Below the pieces are notes generated by a model. The model was not told the DNA's origin. It searched no databases and was given only the letters and a program-made list of their open reading frames with translations. DNA of 58,145 bases from JAFGIG01 sp964397545 (GTDB lineage: Bacteria > SDB-A): NCBI GenBank assembly GCA_964397545.1, contig CAYNIW010000016.1:1-58145 (forward strand), given 5' to 3'. Position 1 is the stretch's first letter. The number at the start of each line of letters is the position of its first letter. Made by a program: the position numbers and the translations under genes. This document shows, in pieces, positions 1 to 7,854 of this stretch.

Positions 1-1202
1 TTAACCACGGGGGTTATTTCAAGCCTCTGGGTCTTTAACGTCCTTTTCAGCCTCTGCCATGAATTTTCTTCCTGGAGTAAATCGAAAGCATCTATAATAA
101 GAAAACCTCTGTGTGCCTTTAACAAGCTTCCGGCTTTGATGCCTGTGTGTATCCGCTCGCTTGAGCTTACGTTTTCAACCGTTCCGAAAAGATTGTTTTC
201 CGAAGGAAAGTTTTCGATTATCACCGGGCGTTTTAATTTTTTATGATTGTTGACGGCGAGATTTATGCTCAATATGCTGTCAATGCTTTCTTTTTCGGAC
301 TTCCATTTTTCCTTGTCCTGTTCGGTTTCCAGCAAGCTTTTCCAAAGCGATATATTTGTCAGCATATAGTCAAGAAAACAATCGAGATAATTTTTCATTT
401 CCTGCGTTGAGGTCAATTTTTTCAGATCGTCAAAAATAAGTTTCAGGAACGGATAAGCCGTGTCTATGTCGAGTTTTTTCTTTTTATTTGAAAAATCCGT
501 TCTAAGGGTTTTAAAATCATTCAGATAAAGGGCTATTGTCTTTTCGATTTGGTCTTTTTTGTCGAGGTATTCCTCTAATTTCCTGTTTTTTAGCTGATTT
601 TTTTCCACGAGTTCCGACAATTCGTTGAAACTTAAGACCTTTTTTTTATGGACAGGCATCAGTTCCATTTTAGAGCCTTCGCCTTCGGGTTTTTTCCACC
701 TGAAACCGGAAGTCTTAACCAGTTTGTCGATTTTTGAAAAAATCCTGTTTTCTTCTTTTTTCTCTTTTTTCTCAAAAGACATCAATTCAGATAAATACCT
801 GTCGTTGAAATATATAGCAGATATAAGATTTTCGAGATTTTCAAGAAGTTCCTCCATGGCCCGGGAGAGGACTATTCCTTCTCCTTTGGGGATTTTCAGT
901 GAGACGGGCTCTTCCGGAACGTCGAAATTATACAAAAAAACAATATCTTCGAGACTTTTTGTCGTTTTGCCGATATTTTTTGTGAGAAATTTGTAAAGTG
1001 TGCTTTTTCTTCCTGTTCCTGCGAGCCCTGAGATAAAGATGTTGTATCCCTGCCCGCCGATTTCTATGCCTGTTTTTATGGATTCTATCGCTTCGCGCTG
1101 TCCGATTATGTCTTCAGCTGGATTTAACTCAGCTGTTGTTCTGAACTTGAATATATTTTCAGGGCAAGACCATGCTAATCTTGACAGAGAGACCTTTTTC
1201 AA
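1..1202 (-). CDS. Lon-like ATP-dependent protease (AAA_32 type), N-terminal part
   Basis: This gene runs off the left window edge, so only about 400 N-terminal codons are visible. The product matches the bacterial Lon-like proteases with an N-terminal AAA_32 domain. It has a P-loop GLAGTGRKST at about residues 59-68, a long charged helical insert, and a Walker-B-like stretch (GFLIIDAFDLL) near the cut end. The catalytic Ser/Lys protease domain would lie beyond the edge, so activity cannot be judged. The start is TTG at 1202, overlapping the TGA of the biotin-carrier gene as TTGA, with AGGAG seven bases upstream. This implies translational coupling to the carboxylase genes. A quality-control role in the cytoplasm is inferred from the family. 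Confidence 0.85.
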   Translation of the reverse strand, partial: MKKVSLSRLAWSCPENIFKFRTTAELNPAEDIIGQREAIESIKTGIEIGGQGYNIFISGLAGTGRKSTLYKFLTKNIGKTTKSLEDIVFLYNFDVPEEPVSLKIPKGEGIVLSRAMEELLENLENLISAIYFNDRYLSELMSFEKKEKKEENRIFSKIDKLVKTSGFRWKKPEGEGSKMELMPVHKKKVLSFNELSELVEKNQLKNRKLEEYLDKKDQIEKTIALYLNDFKTLRTDFSNKKKKLDIDTAYPFLKLIFDDLKKLTSTQEMKNYLDCFLDYMLTNISLWKSLLETEQDKEKWKSEKESIDSILSINLAVNNHKKLKRPVIIENFPSENNLFGTVENVSSSERIHTGIKAGSLLKAHRGFLIIDAFDLLQEENSWQRLKRTLKTQRLEITPVV

Positions 1203-1516
1203 TTATCGCTCCTGTATAAGATTATATCCCCTTTTTTGACCTTGTCGCCTTCGCTGATTTGAACCGCTGTTATTTTGCCGCGGTATTCTGATACTATTTT
1301 ATTGTATGATTTCATGGCTTCTATGATATAGAGCGTGTCTCCCTTTTCTATCTTTGACCCTTCGCGGACGAATACTTCTCTTATGATTCCGGGAATGGGC
1401 GCCCTCTCTTCTCTCTGGGAGTTCTTTGCGAAATGGACTCCCGGACTTTTCCTCTTGAAATCGCAAGTGAGATAAGTAGAGAAATCCACGTTGAGATTAA
1501 TTTTTTCTTCGGACAT
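1199..1516 (-). CDS. Biotin/lipoyl-attachment carrier protein of an acyl-CoA carboxylase
   Basis: This 105-residue protein carries the biotin that shuttles carboxyl groups between a biotin carboxylase and the carboxyltransferase encoded just upstream. The C-terminal 75 residues form a biotinyl domain: an API-PG strand, the acceptor motif EAMKS (Lys is the expected biotinylation site; EAMKM is usual) and a closing G-D-x-V-x-x-G-D hairpin. The N-terminal 30 residues resemble no domain I recognise. The ATG at 1516 follows GGAGAG that overlaps the stop of the carboxyltransferase gene, and its own TGA overlaps the next start. No biotin carboxylase subunit is encoded in the window, so it must come from elsewhere, or the complex is a decarboxylase. 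Confidence 0.88.
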   Translation of the reverse strand: MSEEKINLNVDFSTYLTCDFKRKSPGVHFAKNSQREERAPIPGIIREVFVREGSKIEKGDTLYIIEAMKSYNKIVSEYRGKITAVQISEGDKVKKGDIILYRSDN

Positions 1517-1524
1517 TTACTCTC

Positions 1525-3069
1525 CTATACAGGCATGTTGCCGTGGTGTTTCCAGAGAGATTGTCTCTCTTTCCCGCTGAAAATACTGAGCATGTTCACC
1601 AGGATTTGACGGGTTTCCTGTGGTTCAATAACGGCATCAACGAAACCCTTGGAAGCGGCGACCCATGGATTCGCGAACTTCTCCTGATACTCTGAAATTT
1701 TTTCTTTTCTCGTCGTGTCCGGATCCTTACTGCTTTCAATCTCTTTTCTGAAAAGAATGTTCGCGGCTCCTTCGGGCCCCATGACAGCGATCTCAGCCGT
1801 GGGCCAAGCCGCGACGAAGTCCGCTCCGAGATGTTTACTGCACATGGCGATATAACCGCCTCCGTATGCTTTTCTTATAATCACGGTCAGTTTAGGGACC
1901 GTTGCTTCTGAAAAAGCGTAGAGGACTTTGGCTCCGTGCCGTATTACTCCCGCGTGTTCCTGGTCAATGCCCGGAAGGTAACCGGGGATATCAACTAAGG
2001 TAACGAGAGGTATATTAAAAGAATCGCAGAACCTTATAAAACGCGACGCCTTGTCCGCGGCGTTTACGTCTAAAACTCCCGCGAGATAGTAGGGCTGGTT
2101 TGCGACTATTCCTACAGAGCGGCCTCCTATACGGCCGAATCCGACAACTATGTTTTTAGCCCATTCCTTTTGAACTTCAAGAAATTCAGAATTGTCGGTC
2201 AGAGAATAAATTATTTCCAGGACGTCGTATGTCGCTTTAGGGTCGGATGGTATCGTTTTCGTTATGTCAAACTGCTTTTTGGGGTTTTCGGAAGGGATTA
2301 TTGGAGGATTTTCCCTGTTGTTTGCAGGAATATACGACAGTAAATCCTTAATGATCGAAAAGGCTTCTTTTTCGTTTGAAGCGGCAAAATGCGCATTACC
2401 CGTTATCTCTGCATGAGTCATTGCTCCGCCAAGTTCTTCCATTGAAATTTCTTCGCCTATGACGGTTTTTATAACTTCAGGTCCCGTTATGAACATATTG
2501 CTAATCTTTTTCACCACGATAACGAAGTCGGTGAGGGCAGGTGAATAAACTGCTCCTCCTGCGCAAGGTCCGAGTATAAGGGATATCTGGGGAACGACAC
2601 CTGAGAGTTTTGTGTTTCTGTAGAAAATTTCACCGTATCCTGCCAGCGCTCCGACGCCCTCTTGTATTCTCGCTCCTCCGGAGTCGTTTAAGCCGATGAG
2701 CGGAATGCCGGATTCTTTAGCGATGTCCATAACTTTGGTGATTTTCGACGCGTGCCCTTCTCCCAGAGAACCTCCTGCCACAGTGAAATCCTGTGCGAAA
2801 AGAGCCACGGGCCGGCTCGAAATCTTTCCGACTCCTGTGATGACGCCGTCCCCGGCCAGCAGAACTCCATCAAGGCCGTAACCTCTCGCTTTGTGCTCCA
2901 CAAAAAGGTCCGTCTCGAAAAAACTGTCTTCGTCGAGCAGATGTTCAATCCTCTCCCGGGCGGTCATTTTTCCTTTATCTTTTTGTCTCTTGATTGATTT
3001 TTCGCCTCCTCCGGATTTCCATTTCTGAACTCTGACTATAAAATCAGCTATAACCGACTTGATGTCCAT
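1525..3069 (-). CDS. Acyl-CoA carboxylase carboxyltransferase subunit (propionyl/methylmalonyl-CoA type)
   Basis: A full-length 514-residue crotonase-fold carboxyltransferase of the PccB/MmdA family. It moves a carboxyl group between biotin and propionyl-CoA (or methylmalonyl-CoA). Visible motifs include the CoA/oxyanion-hole segments GGARIQEGV in the N-half, GPCAGGAVYSPA near residue 170, PGYLPGIDQEH near 360 and YGGGYIAM near 400. It is followed within 10 bases by the biotin carrier and preceded by the DUF3467 gene, so one mRNA is likely. Substrate cannot be fixed from sequence: methylmalonyl-CoA decarboxylase alpha (MmdA) and propionyl-CoA carboxylase beta are near-identical families. No membrane MmdB partner is visible here. 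Confidence 0.9.
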   Translation of the reverse strand: MDIKSVIADFIVRVQKWKSGGGEKSIKRQKDKGKMTARERIEHLLDEDSFFETDLFVEHKARGYGLDGVLLAGDGVITGVGKISSRPVALFAQDFTVAGGSLGEGHASKITKVMDIAKESGIPLIGLNDSGGARIQEGVGALAGYGEIFYRNTKLSGVVPQISLILGPCAGGAVYSPALTDFVIVVKKISNMFITGPEVIKTVIGEEISMEELGGAMTHAEITGNAHFAASNEKEAFSIIKDLLSYIPANNRENPPIIPSENPKKQFDITKTIPSDPKATYDVLEIIYSLTDNSEFLEVQKEWAKNIVVGFGRIGGRSVGIVANQPYYLAGVLDVNAADKASRFIRFCDSFNIPLVTLVDIPGYLPGIDQEHAGVIRHGAKVLYAFSEATVPKLTVIIRKAYGGGYIAMCSKHLGADFVAAWPTAEIAVMGPEGAANILFRKEIESSKDPDTTRKEKISEYQEKFANPWVAASKGFVDAVIEPQETRQILVNMLSIFSGKERQSLWKHHGNMPV

Positions 3070-3080
3070 TTTTCACCTCA

Positions 3081-3377
3081 TTATGCGTTGTTGAAGCCCA
3101 TAACGTTTTTTTCGGGCTCATCCGTTTTAATCGCTCCGAATTTATCTTCGAAGTCCTTCACTCTTTCCTCGAGCAGTTTTATAAGTCTTTTTGCCGTCTG
3201 AGGAGGCATTATTATCCTGCTGTTAATCTTTGCTTTGTTTTTTCCAGGCACCAATCTGGCAAAATCCACGACGAATTCAGCGGGGGATGAAAGAATTATG
3301 ACGAAATTGCTGTAAATACCGTCGGAGACATCATCCGGAAGTTCAATTGATATCTGAGCCGGGGTTCCCTGTTTCAT
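3081..3377 (-). CDS. DUF3467 family protein
   Basis: A 98-residue protein matching DUF3467: the core Y-S-N-F-V-I-I-L-S-S-PAEFVVDF followed by a PG, then an RIIMPPQTAKRL segment and a C-terminal acidic helix. Function is unknown; no catalytic residues are obvious and there is no signal peptide. It is the first gene of the carboxylase/Lon-like operon and sits about 50 bases downstream of a good minus-strand promoter, with GGAGGGA just before the ATG at 3377. The stop is 12 bases before the carboxyltransferase start. Co-transcription suggests, but does not show, a link with the carboxylase. Confidence 0.82.
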   Translation of the reverse strand: MKQGTPAQISIELPDDVSDGIYSNFVIILSSPAEFVVDFARLVPGKNKAKINSRIIMPPQTAKRLIKLLEERVKDFEDKFGAIKTDEPEKNVMGFNNA

Positions 3378-3427
3378 ATTCCCTCCGTTTTTGACAGAAA
3401 ATCAAAAAAAAATCTAAATAAACATAA

Positions 3428-3457
3428 ATTATACTTTAAGTCTTCAGGCTGTGGCAA
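3428..3457 (-). promoter_or_regulatory. Sigma-70-type promoter of the DUF3467-carboxylase-Lon operon
   Basis: On the minus strand TTGCCA (3457-3452) is followed after 18 bases by a consensus TATAAT (3433-3428), about 50 bases before the DUF3467 start. Five of six -35 bases and all six -10 bases match the housekeeping consensus. Confidence 0.7.
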
Positions 3458-3466
3458 GATAATAAC

Positions 3467-3495
3467 TTGACAGAAATCACAGCTTTATTTAATAT
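3467..3495 (+). promoter_or_regulatory. Promoter of the J-domain gene, possibly giving a leaderless transcript
   Basis: A perfect TTGACA (3467-3472) is followed after 17 bases by TAATAT (3490-3495). The predicted transcription start, about seven bases on, falls at the ATG at 3502. No Shine-Dalgarno sequence precedes that ATG, which fits leaderless translation. The -10 is only a 4/6 match. Confidence 0.5.
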
Positions 3496-3501
3496 TTGTC
3501 A

Positions 3502-4161
3502 ATGGAAGATTACTACGAGATCCTGGGCGTTACATTCAATGCCACGGATACGGAAATAAGAGAAAGATACATCTCTCTCGCTAAACAGCATCACCCTGAT
3601 CATATAGAAGATAAAACCGGTCTCTCCTGGAGAAAAGCCAACGACAGGTTTGCCGAAATAACGAGAGCCTATAAAACTCTCATAGACAGAGACAAAAGAT
3701 CTGAATATGACAGAAAACTTTCCGGCGAAGTGGATAAAAGCCACGTCATTCAGGCAAAAAATTTATATATTCAGGCGAGAACAGCAGTAAAAATAAAAAA
3801 TTGGGCTAGAGCCGAGATGCTGCTCGACGCGGCAATTAAAATTCACAAGAAGACCGAGTATCTCGTCTATCTTTCCATGATTAGGGTTTTTTTGGGAAAA
3901 GACTTAGCCAAAAATCTTGAATCAATCCAGAGATCACTCAAAGACAGGATATTTGAAGGTTTTTTTCACGCGGTTTACGCGTGGGCTCTTTACGGCATGA
4001 GAAGGTTTGATGAGTCCCGTTTTTCACTCAACGAAGCTTTTAAGTGGGATCCGGACTGCCAGGAAGCTCTTGATTTAAAAGATGTTTTTCAAGCGGATTT
4101 TCCCGGAGAGGCAAAAAAAGGGGTTTTCAAAAAAGTAAAGAATATTTTTAAAAAAGACTGA
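3502..4161 (+). CDS. J-domain (DnaJ-like) co-chaperone with C-terminal helical repeats
   Basis: A 219-residue protein with an N-terminal J domain: helix I (EDYYEILGV), the invariant HPD at residues 31-33 and helix III ending in the YDRKL region. It would stimulate the ATPase of an Hsp70 (DnaK). It lacks the Gly/Phe and zinc-finger regions of DnaJ; residues 85-205 look like degenerate TPR helices, followed by a Lys-rich tail. I chose ATG 3502 over TTG 3496 because the J-domain begins there and the promoter points to it. Its stop lies next to the comEC start region. A specialised, client-specific co-chaperone is the likely role; DnaK is not in the window. Confidence 0.83.
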   Translation: MEDYYEILGVTFNATDTEIRERYISLAKQHHPDHIEDKTGLSWRKANDRFAEITRAYKTLIDRDKRSEYDRKLSGEVDKSHVIQAKNLYIQARTAVKIKNWARAEMLLDAAIKIHKKTEYLVYLSMIRVFLGKDLAKNLESIQRSLKDRIFEGFFHAVYAWALYGMRRFDESRFSLNEAFKWDPDCQEALDLKDVFQADFPGEAKKGVFKKVKNIFKKD

Positions 4162-4162
4162 T

Positions 4163-6439
4163 ATTTTCAGAGACAAGATAGCTTTTTGGCTTTTTCTCTG
4201 CGCTTGCGCAGGTGTTTATTTTTCGGGTGTCCTTTTCCCTCTTTGGCTTGCAGTAATATTATTGCTTTTTTCTCTCTCCTCAGGAGCTTTCCTTCTTCTA
4301 AAAAAGTGTGAATTGCCGGTGAGAATCGCTTTTTTAATTTCAACTGTATTTCTTTTCACCCTCTGGGGATATTTGAGAATACCCTGCAGGGACATGAGCC
4401 CGATGACAAAGCGGGGAAAAACCCGTATAACGGGGACAATAGGTCCTGTGACGGGAAAAAGCAGAAAAGTATCAGTCAGAACTCTTGAAGGGCAGAACGT
4501 GTCGTTCAACGCCTGCATTATCACCGATTATGAGCTCGAAGACGGTCAGAAAATCGAAGCCTTCGGGAGTTTTTATCCACTGCCTTTTTCAACTAACCCG
4601 CATCAGTTCGATTACGGAAGATTTCTTCTGGAAAATTCAATGGAAATCCTGTTTTACAGCGACAGTCTTAAAATTCTCGAAAACAGCTCTAGACCGGTTG
4701 ATGTGCTCCGCAATCACATAAGAAAAACAATAACGGAAGAATTCAATGACGACAGCGCTGTCGCAGCTTTTGCTCTCGCTGTCTCCATCGGAGACAGACT
4801 TTTTTTAGACGATGAATTAAGAGAGGATTTTTTAGGGGGCGGAATATCGCATGTTCTTGCTATAAGCGGTCTTCATGTCGGTATAATACTGCTGATGGCG
4901 CTGATAACTTTCAGAGCCGCGGGGATACCGGTAAAACCATCTTATTTTCTGACAGGGGCTGTTGTTGTTTTCTACCTTTTAATTTCCGGAGGGCATCCTT
5001 CCGCTTGGAGAGCTTCAATCGGAGCTCTTGTCCTTCTATCGAGCCTTTTTTTTCAAAGGGAGAGAAATCCCTATCAGATAACCGGAATAGCCGGGCTCGT
5101 GGTTTTAGCAAAAAATCCGCTCTCTCTTTGGAATCCGGGTTTTCTGATGTCTTTCGGCAGTGTCCTGGGATTAATTTCGTTTCTTCCGCCGGTAATCGCA
5201 TGGTCTGAAAGAAAAGGAGCGAGAAAGTTTTTTGTTGTAATTATCTGCGGACTTTCAGCCCCTGTAATCGTCAACATCTGTATTCTGCCTGTCACGACGG
5301 CTACATTCGGAAAAATTTTCCTGCTGTCTCCGCTGGCAAACCTTATTGTAATCCCGTTTTTGCATGTCTTTATTTTCACATTATTTTTCTATCTGCTTTT
5401 TCCTTTCAGACTGTTTGCGGGCGCCCTTTGGCTTGCCGGAAGGACTATAATCCTAACGGCGAAAACTTTTTCTTCTTTTTCTCCTTTTGTTTTTACGAGG
5501 ACGTTTTCTCCCGCAGAATCAGTGCTTTTCGTCGCGACTCTCGTCTTTTTGAAAATCTCCTTGGTCAAAAGAAGGTTTTTAAGTATAAGCCTCCTCTCAG
5601 CGGCAGTTTTTTTCTTTCTGTTTTTTGCCCGCAGGACTTTTCTTGAAAAATCCTGGGTCTTGTTTTTCGACGTCGGCCAGGGAAATGCCTGTCTTCTGCA
5701 TTCAGCCGGTGGGACTGATTTACTGATTGACGCGGGAAAAAACGAAAGAACAGGAAGTTTAATAGCCCATTACGCCGAACTTGAGCTCGGAGGCTCCATT
5801 GAAGCGGCTGTCGCTACTCACCAGGACATGGATCACATAGGAGGCATGGCGGAGATAATAAGACGTCTCAAACCGGGGAGAATTTTTTTCAACGGCGTCT
5901 TAAAGAACAAAGATTCCATTTCGGAATTTATGTCGCTGGCCCGCGGAAGTTTAATAGAACTTTCACGGGGAGATTCCATTTACGCCGGAAATTTCGCGTT
6001 TAGGGTTCACTCTCCCCAGAAAAGCGAAAAACCCGAATATTCAGTTGATCAGAACAGATATTCAATTTTTATGACGGCTGTTTTCGAAAATTGCCTCATT
6101 GTTTTTCCCGGAGACGCGGTTCTTTTTTACGACGAAAGTTTTGCCGGCTCCCGCAGTGTTATTCTTCTGCTTTCTCATCACGGAGATTTCAAAGCCAATC
6201 CGTTTAACAGCATCTCATTGATAGACCCCGACCTGACGGTGATAAGCGCGGGGAGAAAAAATCCTTATGGTCATCCAGCCGAAGATCTTGTAGGGTTTCT
6301 TCAAAAGAGAGGTTCATCTGATTTCAGAACAGACAGAGACGGCGCGGTAAAAATATTTCTTCCTGATCTTTCCGTCAAATGTTACAATGACAGCAGTTAT
6401 CTGTGGCATTTCTGCCGCAGCCGTTTTTTCGGTAAATAG
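4163..6439 (+). CDS. comEC: ComEC/Rec2-type DNA uptake channel protein
   Basis: An inner-membrane protein with the full ComEC plan: a short N-terminal helix pair, an OB-like region, a polytopic Competence domain (the SGLHVG motif is present) and a C-terminal metallo-beta-lactamase domain. That last domain has DVGQGNA and the metal site ATHQDMDHIGG. ComEC transports single-stranded DNA in natural transformation. The first ordinary start codon is TTG 4262, but the preceding 34 codons in frame encode the typical ComEC N-terminus (DIFRD then a membrane helix). No ATG/GTG/TTG exists between the in-frame TAA at 4136 and 4262, so ATT 4163 is proposed. Length would be 758 residues; a sequence error at the start is the alternative. 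Confidence 0.85.
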   Translation: MFRDKIAFWLFLCACAGVYFSGVLFPLWLAVILLLFSLSSGAFLLLKKCELPVRIAFLISTVFLFTLWGYLRIPCRDMSPMTKRGKTRITGTIGPVTGKSRKVSVRTLEGQNVSFNACIITDYELEDGQKIEAFGSFYPLPFSTNPHQFDYGRFLLENSMEILFYSDSLKILENSSRPVDVLRNHIRKTITEEFNDDSAVAAFALAVSIGDRLFLDDELREDFLGGGISHVLAISGLHVGIILLMALITFRAAGIPVKPSYFLTGAVVVFYLLISGGHPSAWRASIGALVLLSSLFFQRERNPYQITGIAGLVVLAKNPLSLWNPGFLMSFGSVLGLISFLPPVIAWSERKGARKFFVVIICGLSAPVIVNICILPVTTATFGKIFLLSPLANLIVIPFLHVFIFTLFFYLLFPFRLFAGALWLAGRTIILTAKTFSSFSPFVFTRTFSPAESVLFVATLVFLKISLVKRRFLSISLLSAAVFFFLFFARRTFLEKSWVLFFDVGQGNACLLHSAGGTDLLIDAGKNERTGSLIAHYAELELGGSIEAAVATHQDMDHIGGMAEIIRRLKPGRIFFNGVLKNKDSISEFMSLARGSLIELSRGDSIYAGNFAFRVHSPQKSEKPEYSVDQNRYSIFMTAVFENCLIVFPGDAVLFYDESFAGSRSVILLLSHHGDFKANPFNSISLIDPDLTVISAGRKNPYGHPAEDLVGFLQKRGSSDFRTDRDGAVKIFLPDLSVKCYNDSSYLWHFCRSRFFGK

Positions 6440-6474
6440 AGAAAAAGGTCTCATAGTTTCAGGGAGGAACTGGC

Positions 6475-7794
6475 ATGAAAAAAATACTTTTACTCGGAGC
6501 GGGTTTGGTCGCGAAACCGCTGGTTGATTATTTTCTCTCGTTTGACGACATTCAGGTCACGGTCGCCAGCAGAAGCGGCGACAAAGGAATTTTAGCCGGA
6601 AGGCCGAGAGGCGTTTCCCAGAAGTGGAATGTTGAAGATATTCCATCTCTTCAAAAGCTTGTGGATTCGCACGATCTTGTGATAAGTCTTCTGCCAGCAG
6701 ATTATCATCCTACTGTCGCCCAATGCGCTCTTAAATCGTCGAAACACATGATGACTACCTCATACGTCAGCCCTAAAATGAAATCTTTCGACGAGGAAGC
6801 GAAGAGAAAGAATCTTCTGTTTTTAAATGAGTGCGGAGTGGACCCGGGGATGGACCATATGTCTGCGATGAAGATAATAGACTCGGAAAGAACTCAGGGA
6901 GGAAAGATTGTTTCCTTCATATCATTCTGCGGAGGACTGCCTGCTCCCAATTTCTGCAACAACCCTTTGAACTATAAATTTTCATGGAGCCCCAGGGGAG
7001 TTCTCGTCGCGGCGACAAGCCCCGCGAAATATCTTAAAGACGGAGAGCCAGTGGAGATAGACGGCTCCGACCTGTTTTTGAACTGCGAAAGCGTTGAGGT
7101 CGGCGACATAGGCATATTCGACGGATATCCCAACAGAGATTCGACCGTTTACAAAGAGATTTACGGCCTTGACGACATCAAGACTCTTCTCAGGGGAACG
7201 CTTAGGTATCCCGAACACTGCGAACTATTCAGCAGAATGGTGAAACTTGGACTGTTTTCCAAGGAAAAAATGGATTTTTCAGCTGACCCAACATACCGGG
7301 GCATGATTTATAAACTTTTGCCGCTGGAAAATAAAGAGAATCTGAAGAAAGCTCTCGCTGATTTCCTGAAGACAGGAGAGGACGGCGAGGTAATTAAAAA
7401 ACTCGAATGGCTCGGGCTTTTCGAAGATGAAAAACTGCCGGATACAACTGCCGCTCCGATTGACTTGATGACGGACATTATGAAGAAGAAAATGGAATTT
7501 ACCTCAGGCGAAGTTGACATGATAGTGATGAAACACAAATTCAGAGTTGAATACAGCGGCGGAAAGACAAAACAGATAGAGTCATATTTTGTCTATTACG
7601 GGACTCCCGACGGAGATTCGGCAATGGCCAAAACCGTCAGCCTTCCCGTAGCGATAGCGGCAAAGCTTTTCCTCGACGGAAAAATAAATCTCACGGGCGT
7701 CAGAATTCCCGTGATTCCGGAGTTATATATTCCCATTCTCGCTGAACTGGAAAAACTGGGGATGGCGTTTAAGGAAGAGGAAAAATATCTGTAG
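6475..7794 (+). CDS. Saccharopine dehydrogenase family protein (glutamate-forming type)
   Basis: A 439-residue NAD(P)-dependent oxidoreductase of the saccharopine dehydrogenase (Lys9-like) family, which interconverts saccharopine with 2-aminoadipate semialdehyde plus glutamate. The Rossmann start KKILLLGAGLVAKPLVDYF is at the N-terminus; the family motif NECGVDPGMDHMSA lies near residue 125, and the catalytic/binding domain ends with a second Rossmann-proximal helix (VSLPVAIAAKLFLDG). The ATG follows GGGAGGAAC about six bases upstream. It sits between comEC and mtaB with no other lysine gene nearby. Involvement in lysine metabolism is therefore inferred from family only; carboxynorspermidine-type relatives share the fold. 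Confidence 0.85.
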   Translation: MKKILLLGAGLVAKPLVDYFLSFDDIQVTVASRSGDKGILAGRPRGVSQKWNVEDIPSLQKLVDSHDLVISLLPADYHPTVAQCALKSSKHMMTTSYVSPKMKSFDEEAKRKNLLFLNECGVDPGMDHMSAMKIIDSERTQGGKIVSFISFCGGLPAPNFCNNPLNYKFSWSPRGVLVAATSPAKYLKDGEPVEIDGSDLFLNCESVEVGDIGIFDGYPNRDSTVYKEIYGLDDIKTLLRGTLRYPEHCELFSRMVKLGLFSKEKMDFSADPTYRGMIYKLLPLENKENLKKALADFLKTGEDGEVIKKLEWLGLFEDEKLPDTTAAPIDLMTDIMKKKMEFTSGEVDMIVMKHKFRVEYSGGKTKQIESYFVYYGTPDGDSAMAKTVSLPVAIAAKLFLDGKINLTGVRIPVIPELYIPILAELEKLGMAFKEEEKYL

Positions 7795-7854
7795 GTTCTT
7801 TTCGGCGGGTATGCGGATCCCGGTGGTTTTCAGACCGGTTCCGGAAGATTTATT

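Noticed and set aside
625..1239. Two plus-strand open frames (625-996, 1000-1239)
   Set aside because: They are shadows of the minus-strand Lon-like protease gene, which has clear motifs and a coupled start; the plus-strand products are low-complexity.
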